Source of the DNA: an uncultured Eubacteriales bacterium
GTDB taxonomy: Bacteria; Bacillota; Clostridia; Oscillospirales; Oscillospiraceae
Direction of reading: 5' to 3'
DNA length: 16,548 nt
Assembly (NCBI GenBank): GCA_900546485.1
Contig: URDK01000062.1
Coordinates: 1-16,548, forward strand
Below, in pieces: positions 7,801 through 13,473 of this stretch; positions within the stretch are counted from its first letter, which is position 1; each line of letters starts with the position of its first letter. The notes below the pieces were generated by a model. The model searched no databases and was not told the origin of the DNA. It saw only the letters and a list, made by a program, of their open reading frames with translations. The position numbers and the translations under genes are program-made.

Positions 7801-9777
7801 GGACAGCGCGTGAGAGCGCCCACCTATCCCGTACAGGTCTTTGAGCACAGCGGCCTTCTCGCTCAGAGAGTGTTCCTCGGTGAAGTAGCGGAAAATGCGG
7901 CATTTGCTGCCCACGGTCCCGCCTCCGTGAGACAGGGCGTCTCCTATCTCGTCCTGCGTTATGAAGCTGTTGACCTCAGGTACGCGCTCCATGTCCGACG
8001 TGAATTTGCGCCGTTCGAGCAGCTGCGCGGTGAGGGAGACGAAGATGCCGTCAACGTCGTGGCAGTGGAAGCGCAGCACACTGCGGTTAGCCTTGTAAGC
8101 CTCGCGGAAGGCGAGATAGTCGCCCAAGACTGCCTCGCGGCCTTCCGGGTCTGCGAGCTTTGCGGCTATCTTCTGCACGGCCTCAGGGTAGCCGCCGTCC
8201 ACATCCGCAAGGCTGGGAAACAGGCCATCATTGCCTTTGCTGAGGTCGTGCTGCAGATCCCGGAGCTTTCTTGCAATCAACTCGTGCTCGTAGTCCTCGG
8301 CCCCGGCGACCTCGTCCTTGGTGGCGTAATGCCCGGTGTCCAGCAGCTCGCCTATGCGTGCAGCGGCGTCCGCCCACGTTATGAGCTGCGCGCCGCGCTC
8401 GTACCGCGCCTGCTCGCCCTGGGCGATGCGGATGCCATCCTCGGCGTACCACACGGCGTATTTCTCGCCGCCTATGGTAAAGCCGTTGCCGCCTTGGTAG
8501 ACCGTCGGCAGAAAAGCGGCTATTTCATCTATCGTGCGACGCTTTTCAAACTCCGCGACGACGCGCATACGCAGCTCGTCGGTGTTGCCGCCGAGCCGGA
8601 GCACGTCGTCCATGACCTCCTGTGGGAAAGAGAAAGCGGAGGGCGCTTGCGCGTCCTCCGCTTCGTCGAAGAGATTCAGTTGTAGATCAATTCGTTCAGA
8701 ACTACTTCTTCGGCCTGAGCCTTGCAGCTGTTCATGAGGCCCGTCCACTTCAGCGGGTCGGCGGCTTTCAGCTCCTCCGTCGCGCCCGCTTCCGCCGCCA
8801 GCTTCGGCAGTATCAGGTCTATCCGCTGTTGCGCCGCTGTTTCTATCTCGTGCAGGTGCGGCCACAGTGTTCCGTTCATAAGGAGCTGGTTCCACAGTAT
8901 TGGCCGGTGCTCCCGCAGATACTTCTGGCGCATCCTCCCGTAGCGGCCTATTGGCTCCGTCTCCGGCAGGCTCAGGTTCGGCAGTTGGACGCCGTTCACG
9001 GTGTTGTAGGTTATCTCTATCATGGCTTTGGCTCCTTTCGTAGCTTCGTATCGTGCGCTCGATCTGGCGCAGCACCATCTGTGTATTCTCGCTGACCGCC
9101 GTGCCGAGGGCGGTCACGGCCTCAGACGTGTTCCACTCACTGAGGAACGCGAAGTCCGCCTCATCGAAGTACGCCGCCGGGTCATAGCCGCAGCGGCTAA
9201 GCAGGGCGTAGGCTGTGCTGGCATAGGCGGCTTTTATGAAGCTGTCCCTCAGCTCGCCCTCATCATACCCGGCCATCAATGAACCGTCAATGATACCGGC
9301 TATATCGTGCCGGTGTGCGTCGAAATACATCTCGGCGAGGTCTCGCGCCACGTCTTGCAGCTGGCTGGAGAGCCAATCTCCCTCGGCGTTGAACGCCTGC
9401 CGCAAGCCGAGCTGGACTTCGGCGAGGTTCCCGTCGTTTATCTCCCAGGGCGAGAACGGGCGTGAGCTGCGCCGGGTGCCGGTGTCGGCGATGTCGAAGA
9501 CGTAGCGCAGCTTCGGCGCATCGCCGGAGTTGTCCACAAGCGCGATGTCCTTCGCGCCGCGCCGGACATAGCGGCGCATGGTGTCGTTCCACACCTCGTA
9601 GCTCGCGCAGGCTGTGGCCCCCGGCCGCTGAGCGTGGATCATGAGCTGGTCGGCGAACGGGTACTTGTACAGCCGCGATGCGGTGTCCAAAAACGCCGTC
9701 CAAGCGCCGACACTGCCCGACAGCCCAAGCGCTGTCTCGCGGGCCAAGTCCAGGTAAGTATCTACCTTAGCAGGCAT
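1897..9777 (-). CDS. Giant methylase-like/SNF2 helicase protein of conjugative element
   Basis: This 2626-residue protein is the large DNA-processing polypeptide of Tn1549-like elements. Residues 1-100 resemble the ArdC-type single-strand-binding N domain (YKYPFADQLMIHAQRPGAT). Residues about 250-375 are a low-complexity linker coded by DNA that also encodes tnpV. A methyltransferase-like fold lies near 1150-1290 (EPSMGVGNFFG near 1151, NVPFGQY near 1215 in place of NPPY). The SNF2 helicase follows: AHEVGAGKT near 1820, VDEAHSYKN near 1980, ATGTPVSNS near 2031 and QRKGRIARQG near 2306. The C terminus is coiled-coil-like. ATG 9777 has AAGGAGG eight bases upstream. The likely role is remodelling or protecting transferring DNA; methylation is unproven because the NPPY motif is altered. 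The frame is intact throughout. Confidence 0.9.
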   Translation of the reverse strand: MPAKVDTYLDLARETALGLSGSVGAWTAFLDTASRLYKYPFADQLMIHAQRPGATACASYEVWNDTMRRYVRRGAKDIALVDNSGDAPKLRYVFDIADTGTRRSSRPFSPWEINDGNLAEVQLGLRQAFNAEGDWLSSQLQDVARDLAEMYFDAHRHDIAGIIDGSLMAGYDEGELRDSFIKAAYASTAYALLSRCGYDPAAYFDEADFAFLSEWNTSEAVTALGTAVSENTQMVLRQIERTIRSYERSQSHDRDNLQHRERRPTAEPEPAGDGANRPLREDAPEVSAGAPANTVEPAPYERNTVAAPARDRNSGATADRPDTAEAGGGSGRDGGAESRRPAEVDGPHEQLQGSGRRSSSERIDLQLNLFDEAEDAQAPSAFSFPQEVMDDVLRLGGNTDELRMRVVAEFEKRRTIDEIAAFLPTVYQGGNGFTIGGEKYAVWYAEDGIRIAQGEQARYERGAQLITWADAAARIGELLDTGHYATKDEVAGAEDYEHELIARKLRDLQHDLSKGNDGLFPSLADVDGGYPEAVQKIAAKLADPEGREAVLGDYLAFREAYKANRSVLRFHCHDVDGIFVSLTAQLLERRKFTSDMERVPEVNSFITQDEIGDALSHGGGTVGSKCRIFRYFTEEHSLSEKAAVLKDLYGIGGRSHALSGATGSGENHDANGIRLTKPGCEYVTLTWSAVARRIDELIATDRYMTEAELAEYDLHTAAYAKYRDVKANNSDAIVLVGQGGSYYAYGPDAEQVSRTLGLREQHAGGLDFAVVSGSQLDDAVEKLRSRSAVSYVDEAGVEHTLPFIISDAEREQYENQLVEALVNDSAYVNAVRNSDRQNALDEGFAAIRRIAAASTDMRFQKLYHDNAEFRNCLRNDVLAAAYKEVSERPAVLQPREPTASAYGVGDFVWLDGREFKITDLQRGYVELLPPELPYPIYRTEHRADFERMLRRDERNRHITDYLEQKAAERSAVATVPSEESALSDEPVRSEEPAPSDEAKSAVYIPVDGEWQGFPNVETPQNAALEEFRKDTRRGARNFRITDDHLGEGGAKAKCRANIEAIRLLKYLEENGFQASSEQQEVLSRYVGWGGIPEVFDENKPDWSKEYAELKALLTPDEYEAARGSTLNAHYTSPAVIRAIYEAVGSIGFEGGRIIEPSMGVGNFFGLLPESMANSRLYGVELDSITGRIAKQLYPEADIAVAGFETTNRHGFFDLAVGNVPFGQYQVHDPEYDRLGFSIHNYFAAKMLDQVRPGGIVAFVTSRYTLDAKDESVRRYLAERGELLGAIRLPNNAFRANAGTDVVSDIIFLQKREAPATELPDWVHVGTTPEGFTVNRYFIDHPDIVLGTPTAESTQYGRQDYTVAPIEGADLSELLHLAVQNIHGEYTEREMEEAERSDILPADPDVRNYSFTLVDGEVYYREGGIMVRQDVSAAMTERIKGLMELRDCTRKLIQLQTEDASDAEIAAEQQRLNTLYDAYTAKHGLISNRENKRAFSDDSSYYLLCSLEILSEDGKLERKADMFTRRTIQPHRPVEHTETAAEALAVSLNELGRVDMEYMSRLCGKSETEIAAELSGVIFRVPGTERYVTADEYLSGNVREKLREAETAAKDDASFNINVEALKGAQPRELTASEIDVRLGATWIEPRYIEQFMVNTFQPTYWASRSMSVNYSPYTSEWRIEGKSAIGAADVNAFSTYGTSRISAYKILENTLNLRDVRIYDKIEDADGTERRVLNVKETTLAQQKQQVIKDAFRDWLWKDPKRRETLVAKYNELFNSTRPREYDGSHLTFPGMNPEIELREHQRNAIARILYGGNTLLAHEVGAGKTFTMAAAAMEAKRLGLCSKPMFAVPNHLTEQWASEFLRLYPSANILVATKKDFEPANRKKFCARIATGDYDAVIIGHSQFERIPVSQERQERLLRSEIEDITEGINQLKRSSGERFSIKSMEKTKKSLEAKLKKLLDIPKDDVVTFEELGVDRLFVDEAHSYKNLYYHTKMQNVAGLSSAEAQKSTDMYMKCRYMDELTGSHGVVFATGTPVSNSMTEFYTMQRYLQHDTLESLGLGHFDSWAANFGETVTALELAPEGTGYRARTRFFKFFNLPELMNLFREVADIKTADQLMLPTPEVVYHNEVSQPTEIQRKLVQELSERATKVHARMVDPSEDNMLAITNDGRKLGLDQRVVNPLLPDADGTKVNRCVDNVFRIWQDGTGEKLTQLIFCDLSTPGKGFNIYDDIKTKLISRGVPESEIAFIHTADTEAKKKELFAKVRSGNVRVLIGSTAKMGAGTNVQDRLVALHDLDAPWRPGDLEQRKGRIARQGNMNETVHVYRYVTENTFDAYLWQTLENKQKFISQIMTSKSPVRSCEDADETTLSYAEVKALCAGDPRIKEKMDLDVQVAKLRLLKSSHQSQKYQLEDRLMQYFPREIAATRVAILGCEADIATRDGHPAPADSFAGIELQGLHYDERVAAGEALMQILPTIMDTEPVHIGSFRGFDVEVSLEQFGKHVLTLKGALEYHVELGADARGNVTRIENAMPMIGGKLDTFRARLSDLERQVENARKELEKPFPQEDELREKSARLVELNAELDTENNTEPQEAEKPSVLAKLKEPIPLYEPKTHQVKYEEACR
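6787..6849 (-). repeat. Imperfect direct repeat of a 27-bp acidic linker segment
   Basis: Two 27-bp copies (6823-6849 and 6787-6813) separated by 9 bp encode SEESALSDE and SEEPAPSDE within the helicase, around residues 976-997. They differ at a few positions, mostly third codon bases. The segment joins two conserved blocks and is probably a flexible linker that grew by duplication. Confidence 0.75.
8676..9023 (-). CDS. tnpV: TnpV-family protein nested inside the helicase gene (+1 frame)
   Basis: The 115-residue frame has the full TnpV pattern: MIEITYNTVNGVQLPNLSLP, then PIGRYGRMRQKYLREHRP, then LWPHLHEIETAAQQRID, EELKAADPLKWTGLMNS and AEEVVLNELIY followed by the stop. This is a whole protein of typical length for the family (Pfam 'transposon-encoded protein TnpV'), whose function is unknown. 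It lies entirely inside the helicase gene, in the +1 frame relative to it, over helicase residues about 252-367. A strong AAAGGAG (9038-9032) stands eight bases before its ATG, so separate translation is likely. The helicase product of the same DNA is a Gly/Arg/Glu-rich linker with no fold signature, so TnpV looks like the constrained reading of this stretch. Expression is inferred. Confidence 0.82.
   Translation of the reverse strand: MIEITYNTVNGVQLPNLSLPETEPIGRYGRMRQKYLREHRPILWNQLLMNGTLWPHLHEIETAAQQRIDLILPKLAAEAGATEELKAADPLKWTGLMNSCKAQAEEVVLNELIYN
9032..9038 (-). promoter_or_regulatory. Internal ribosome binding site for nested tnpV
   Basis: AAAGGAG on the minus strand, eight bases from the ATG at 9023. 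It lies within helicase codons for YERSQSH. Its near-ideal sequence and spacing favour translation of the nested gene from the helicase mRNA. Confidence 0.78.
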
Positions 9778-9834
9778 CGCGCCCGCCTCCTTTCTATGTT
9801 GATGTGGTTTATCCTAGTTAAAGTGAGCTGAGTT

Positions 9835-10392
9835 TTACTTTTCCTTCTTCCCAAAGTCCAGCCAGTAGATCACCCTCTCACCGTCGTCCTTGAGGATAAG
9901 GTCGGCGGGGTAGTAGGTGTCGTGCTTGGCGGAGTAGACCTCGCTGATGTGTGTCCGTCCGTCTCGCAGGAGCTGGGCGGCCTGGGACTTGCTCAGGCGG
10001 ATGCGCTTTGCGGCGAGAAACTTGTTGTCTGTCCATAGGGCAAAACGGCAGACGCTGCTCTCGCAGAAATAGCCGTGTTTGCCCTTGACCACATTGCAGC
10101 CGCAGCGCGGGCACTTGCCTATTACCTCGCCGTTCGTTGGAAACTGCGGCGAGGCCAGCCTGGGCGCGTACCCCGCGCACAGCTCGCGCACCATGTCCTC
10201 TATACCCGCCATGAACGCCTCCGGCGAAAGCTCGCCGCGCTCGACCTGGCTGAGTTTCTGCTCCCACTCAGACGTGAGTTCCGCCGATGCGAGCTGCTCA
10301 GGAAGCACAGCTGTGAGCGCCGCGCCCGTCTGCGTAGGTATGAGAGACACATTCTTCTTTGCCTTCTTTCGTTCTATGAAGCCCGCAGACAC
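9835..10392 (-). CDS. topB: DNA topoisomerase III, C-terminal fragment (out of frame)
   Basis: The 185 residues continue the topoisomerase III of this element family after a frameshift. Reading back from the GTG at 10392, the frame gives AGIIEKLVSAGFIERKKAKKNVSLIPTQTG, the region that normally follows GTPATRA. It then continues through EWEQKLSQVERGELSPEAFM to a zinc-ribbon-like CPRCGCNV, CESSVCRFALW near residues 94-120, and ends in a DUF-like tail (GRTHISEVYSAKHDTYYPADLIL). The GTG is only the first permitted start; no ribosome site precedes it, so independent synthesis is doubtful. Without the upstream part it has no catalytic residue. It lies 57 bp before the helicase gene. Confidence 0.78.
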   Translation of the reverse strand: MSAGFIERKKAKKNVSLIPTQTGAALTAVLPEQLASAELTSEWEQKLSQVERGELSPEAFMAGIEDMVRELCAGYAPRLASPQFPTNGEVIGKCPRCGCNVVKGKHGYFCESSVCRFALWTDNKFLAAKRIRLSKSQAAQLLRDGRTHISEVYSAKHDTYYPADLILKDDGERVIYWLDFGKKEK

Positions 10393-10400
10393 CAGCTTCT

Positions 10401-11852
10401 CTATGATGCCAGCCCCTTGCGCTCGGCTTCCTCCGGCGTCTCCCCGGCGTTCTCCATGGCCTTTAGGAGTGTCCCCTCAGTGAAATGCGCCGGGGGCGAG
10501 GTCTGGCCCTCCTTGACCTCGGCGCTCAGGACGGGCAGCTCATCGCCTTCGTGCAGCTCAGGCAGGGAGCAGTCCCGGCGCTCTGTGATGTCGTAGGCGC
10601 GCCAGCCGGGGTCAAGTACAGTTTTGCCCTTGATGCTGTATGTGAATCCGCCGCAGACAAGCTCGACGCTCGTCTCCAGCCAGCGGTGGGGCGCGGAAAC
10701 GGCCCGGAGTACCTGCGCCGCCATGAGCCGCAGCAGCTCGCGCTCGCCCGCAGGCAGGGCGTCAAGCTCATAGTCTTCGGCGCTCACGGTGGGAACGAGC
10801 GCATGGTGGTCTGAGACCTTGGAGCTGTCACAGACCTGCTCAGCATAGACGGCAAACGGCGGCTCAAGACCGCAGATGCCCGCCGCGCAGAGGACGAGGG
10901 GATTCACTCCCTCCTCCATGCCGTCCGTGAGAAAGCAGCTGTCCGTGCGCGGGTAGGTGCAGAGGCGCTTCTCGTAGAGGCTCTGCGCATAGTCCAGCGT
11001 TTGCTGGGCGGCGTAACCGAGGACGCGGTTGGCCTCGCGTTGGAGTGTGGTCAGGTCGTAGAGCGCCGGGGCGCTCTCGGATTTCTCCTTGGTGCTGACA
11101 GATGTAACGATGCACTTGCCTCCGGCTGAGACCACAGCCGCCTCAGCCTCAGCCCTGTTGCTGAACCGTTTGCTCTCGGCTGTGAAGGAGCCGAGGTGCA
11201 GTTCGGCGGTGTAGAAGGACTCAGGTACGAAGCCCGCGATGTCCGCCTCGCGCTGAGTGAGCAGGGCGAGCGTGGGCGAGACTACGCGGCCTGTGTTCAG
11301 TGTGCGGTGGTAGGTTACGGAGAGCAGGCGCGTGGCGTTGATGCCGACGAGCCAGTCGGCGCGCTCCCGACAGCGCGCGGCGGCAAAGAGCCGGTCATAG
11401 TCCGTGCCGGGGCGAAGGTCTGAGAGGGCGCGGCGTATCTCGCTTTCCTCCATGGAGTTGAGCCAGAGGCGCAGCGTGGGCTTGGTGCAGCCCGTGAGGT
11501 AATTGAGGTTGCGGAAGATAAGCTCGCCCTCGCGTCCCGCGTCGCAGGCGTTTATGACCTGAGAGACGTCGTCCCTGAGCATGAGGCCGCGAAGGATGCC
11601 GAACTGTTTTCGCTTGTCCTGCGGCACCCTGTAGCGCCAGTCCTGGGGCAGTATGGGCAGGTCGGCGACGCGCCAGCGGTTGAGCTGCGGGTCGTATGCC
11701 TCAGCCCCGACGAGCTGCGCCAGATGCCCAAGGCACCAGCCGACGAGATACCCGCCGCCCTCGAAGTATCCGTCTTTACGCGTTATAGCCCCAACCACCG
11801 CGGCAATAGCCTGCGCAACGGAGGGCTTTTCGGTTATTATGAGTGTCTGCAT
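10401..11852 (-). CDS. topB: DNA topoisomerase III, N-terminal 483 residues (frameshifted)
   Basis: This is a type IA topoisomerase of conjugative elements, which passes single strands to unlink DNA during transfer or replication. The TOPRIM domain is intact: TEKPSVAQ at residues 7-14 with the general-acid Glu8, and DAGREGE at about 104-110. The catalytic tyrosine is in TYPRTDS near residue 299. The protein ends early with ERKGLAS where relatives read ERKGLGTPATRAxIIEKL; the rest continues in another frame at 10392-9835. Relatives are near 690 residues, so about a third is lost from this product, including the conserved GTPATRA segment next to the active site. AAGGA lies seven bases before ATG 11852. 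A terminator hairpin ends only five bases before that site. Probably inactive unless the deletion is a sequencing error. Confidence 0.88.
   Translation of the reverse strand: MQTLIITEKPSVAQAIAAVVGAITRKDGYFEGGGYLVGWCLGHLAQLVGAEAYDPQLNRWRVADLPILPQDWRYRVPQDKRKQFGILRGLMLRDDVSQVINACDAGREGELIFRNLNYLTGCTKPTLRLWLNSMEESEIRRALSDLRPGTDYDRLFAAARCRERADWLVGINATRLLSVTYHRTLNTGRVVSPTLALLTQREADIAGFVPESFYTAELHLGSFTAESKRFSNRAEAEAAVVSAGGKCIVTSVSTKEKSESAPALYDLTTLQREANRVLGYAAQQTLDYAQSLYEKRLCTYPRTDSCFLTDGMEEGVNPLVLCAAGICGLEPPFAVYAEQVCDSSKVSDHHALVPTVSAEDYELDALPAGERELLRLMAAQVLRAVSAPHRWLETSVELVCGGFTYSIKGKTVLDPGWRAYDITERRDCSLPELHEGDELPVLSAEVKEGQTSPPAHFTEGTLLKAMENAGETPEEAERKGLAS
10409..10415 (-). other. topB: topB deletion scar (single GGGCTGG)
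   Basis: Reading across GGGCTGG on the minus strand, the upstream frame gives ERKGL and the downstream frame gives AGIIEKL. In relatives these are joined by GTPATR. A GGGCTGG could be coded both by the Gly-Leu-Gly codons and by the Arg-Ala-Gly codons 22 bases later. Loss of one copy plus the DNA between would remove 22 bp and give exactly this junction. The parent sequence is inferred, not seen. Confidence 0.65.
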
Positions 11853-11869
11853 ATGTTCATCCTTTCGTG

Positions 11870-11902
11870 AAAAATAAAAGAGGCCAGCTCTCGCTGGCCT
11901 CT
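11870..11902 (-). terminator. Intrinsic terminator after the XRE/nucleotidyltransferase pair
   Basis: On the minus strand a perfect 10-bp stem (AGAGGCCAGC paired with GCTGGCCTCT) with a GAGA tetraloop is followed by TTTATTTTT. It stands 22 bases after the stop of the nucleotidyltransferase gene and ends five bases before the topB ribosome site, so no promoter fits between it and topB. On the plus strand no T tract follows, so it acts for leftward transcription. Confidence 0.88.
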
Positions 11903-11923
11903 CGGCGTTGTGTTTGGTTTATA

Positions 11924-12685
11924 TCATATTTCAATTTCTGAATCGACTTTTGCTGTATCTGTGTCGGTGTGGTTAGGCGTGTTTTCTTTGAGCGTTTTCA
12001 GGCGTTCCAAAATACTGTTTACATTCTGCGCATTTGCTGCGCCGGGATAGTCTTGCTGGAAGTCTCTCAGCAAACCTGCCCTCTGTTTTTCTTCCATTGC
12101 AACTTGCGCATACTCCTTCTCGTAGTCTTGGACGACCGACAGCCTGTCGAGCAGCGCCTTTGAGCTTTCCGGCATGGAAGCCCCTTTGCCGTACAGGTTC
12201 TCATAGGCTATGCGGATTTGCTCAGGTGAGACAGGGTTCCCGCTGCGTTTGCACTCGGCAAGGATACCAATTACGTCTGACAGGTCGTATTTGTACTGCC
12301 TTCCGGCCCGCAGCTTCATGGCAATTAGATACTCGGCTTCTATCGTCCTCACCGTGACAACGTTTGCAAATGTCCTGTAATAGCATGAAAACTCTATTAG
12401 CTTCGGCGAGTACGAGTCGGTTTTTATGAAGTCTGAATTGAGCCATCCACTGGGGAGATCATACCTGTCCCCAACGACGTTGATCGCATCCTTCATTGCA
12501 GATGCGGCAGTTATTATGGCGTCAATATCCTGCGTGGATTCCCGAAAACCGTAATTTGCAAGTATGGCCGCGCCGCCGACAAGCACGATCTCAGCGGGCA
12601 TATTTTTTCCGACCATGCGCCGGTATTCCTTTGCCAGTTCCTTCAGATAGTTGTCCATGCCGGACTTGTTGAAATCAGACGACAT
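11924..12685 (-). CDS. Nucleotidyltransferase-fold protein (DUF6036-like), possible toxin
   Basis: The 253-residue protein has the nucleotidyltransferase signature IVLVGGAAILANYGFRESTQDIDAII: Gly-Gly at 37-38 and the metal-binding Asp53-x-Asp55. It is of the type called DUF6036, related in fold to AbiEii and MenT-like toxins. Further conserved-looking parts are TVRTIEAEYLIAMKLRAGR near 115-135 and a helical second half with a charged tail from about residue 220. Its ATG lies 11 bases inside the end of the XRE gene, so translation is coupled, and a terminator follows the stop. The pairing with an autoregulated HTH protein suggests a toxin-antitoxin or phage-defence module, but the substrate and activity are unknown. 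The base composition is lower in GC than its neighbours, consistent with separate acquisition. Confidence 0.78.
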   Translation of the reverse strand: MSSDFNKSGMDNYLKELAKEYRRMVGKNMPAEIVLVGGAAILANYGFRESTQDIDAIITAASAMKDAINVVGDRYDLPSGWLNSDFIKTDSYSPKLIEFSCYYRTFANVVTVRTIEAEYLIAMKLRAGRQYKYDLSDVIGILAECKRSGNPVSPEQIRIAYENLYGKGASMPESSKALLDRLSVVQDYEKEYAQVAMEEKQRAGLLRDFQQDYPGAANAQNVNSILERLKTLKENTPNHTDTDTAKVDSEIEI

Positions 12686-13241
12686 TCCTCACATCAGCCT
12701 CCGCAATATTGAATCGCATGAACTCCGGGATGGCTTCTTTCCTGGCCTTCGCTTTCGGCTCCTCGCTTTTTGTCATCCTGCAAAGCATCAGGACGCTCGA
12801 TGAGTATACGACCCTGTCCAGCTTGGTGGAGCGAATGTCGCTGTATTCACTGCAAAGAGGCACGTGGTTGACTCGACTCACATAGTCCAGCATGGCGAGA
12901 AGATATAAGCTTTCCTCATACCATCCCTTGCTGAACAGCTTGCGTATCTCACCGCTTTCAAGCGTGTTGATTATAAACTGTATATCTCCCTGCTCCTTGA
13001 GCGTGTGGCATACGTTGCCCTTGAAAATGCCGAAGGCCGGGCGCTCGAAGCTCGGCGCAATAAGCTCGTCAGCAGTTGTCCCAAGCGCCTTTGCAAGCCT
13101 GTATACTGTCCCGGCACTGGCATTCTCGATGCGGGACTTACCGGTACATATGTCGTTGATGGTGGAGTAAGGGACTCCGCTGTCCTTGGCTAGCCTGTAC
13201 ATGGTCGTGTTATGATGGGCAATCTGTTCCTTCAGCGTCAT
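12675..13241 (-). CDS. XRE-family regulator, probable antitoxin/repressor of the pair
   Basis: The 188-residue protein carries an N-terminal Cro/C1-type helix-turn-helix at about residues 5-60 (MYRLAKDSGVPYSTINDICTG, then GTVYRLAKALGTTADELI). The C-terminal domain, about 70-188 (FGIFKGNVCHTLKEQGDIQFI, ESLYLLAMLDYVSRVNHVPL), I know only from proteins beside such nucleotidyltransferases. The start is ATG 13241, with AAGGAGG eight bases upstream; the open frame extends to 13340 but that part lies over the promoter. The gene overlaps the nucleotidyltransferase by 11 bases. A palindrome that covers the core promoter is the likely operator, so the protein probably represses its own operon and may neutralise the partner enzyme. 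Repression and antitoxin roles are inferred from layout. Confidence 0.83.
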   Translation of the reverse strand: MTLKEQIAHHNTTMYRLAKDSGVPYSTINDICTGKSRIENASAGTVYRLAKALGTTADELIAPSFERPAFGIFKGNVCHTLKEQGDIQFIINTLESGEIRKLFSKGWYEESLYLLAMLDYVSRVNHVPLCSEYSDIRSTKLDRVVYSSSVLMLCRMTKSEEPKAKARKEAIPEFMRFNIAEADVRNVV

Positions 13242-13249
13242 GTTCCTCG

Positions 13250-13291
13250 CCTCCTTGCAATTATTATACCGGCGTACCGGTATAATGTCAA
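13250..13291 (-). promoter_or_regulatory. Consensus promoter with overlapping palindromic operator
   Basis: On the minus strand TTGACA (13291-13286) and TATAAT (13268-13263) stand 17 bp apart, a perfect sigma-70/sigmaA-type promoter. A 24-bp palindrome, ATTATACCGG and its inverse around TACG (13286-13263), fills the spacer and covers the -10. This is a natural operator for the XRE protein. The transcription start predicted from the -10 falls at about 13256, the first base of the AAGGAGG ribosome site (13256-13250), so the leader would be about 15 nt. The TGA of the upstream Cys-rich gene lies within the -35. Confidence 0.9.
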
Positions 13292-13473
13292 CAGGAGGTT
13301 TTGTCGTTTTTCTCCGCATCCCTGTAACACGGCCTGACACATCCCAGCCCGTAGCGGGCGCAGCCGTAGCAGAAGTGGCCTTCGGGCGGTTTGGGCGGAG
13401 GGTCAGGTTTAGGCGCGGGCGGTATCTTTGTCATCAGAGTCTCGAAGGGGCTGCTCGTGAAGCGGTATCTCAC
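13288..13473 (-). CDS. Small Cys-rich protein of the transfer operon
   Basis: A 61-residue protein, starting at GTG 13473, whose GTGA overlaps the DUF4366 stop by four bases. It has a proline-rich middle (PPAPKPDPPPKPPEG) followed by a Cys cluster, CYGCARYGLGCVRPC, that could bind a metal, and a Lys/Asp-rich end. Similar short proteins with a xxCxGCxxYGxxCxxxCYRD pattern occur at this place in related elements, by my recollection; no function is known. Its stop codon TGA is part of the -35 hexamer of the XRE promoter, so the cassette sits directly against the end of this gene. An internal ATG at residue 14 would give a 48-residue form that keeps all cysteines. Confidence 0.65.
   Translation of the reverse strand: MRYRFTSSPFETLMTKIPPAPKPDPPPKPPEGHFCYGCARYGLGCVRPCYRDAEKNDKTSC

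Noticed and set aside
7492..8685. 397-codon open frame on the plus strand opposite the helicase
   Set aside because: Same pattern of antisense shadow; composition reflects the GC-rich minus-strand codons.
9778..9834. Possible separate promoter for the helicase in the gap after topB
   Set aside because: The 57 bp hold a strong ribosome site, but no pair of hexamers at suitable spacing is convincing.
10390..10420. Programmed ribosomal frameshift joining the two topB parts
   Set aside because: There is no slippery heptamer, and a shift would still leave out the conserved GTPATRA residues; a deletion explains it better.
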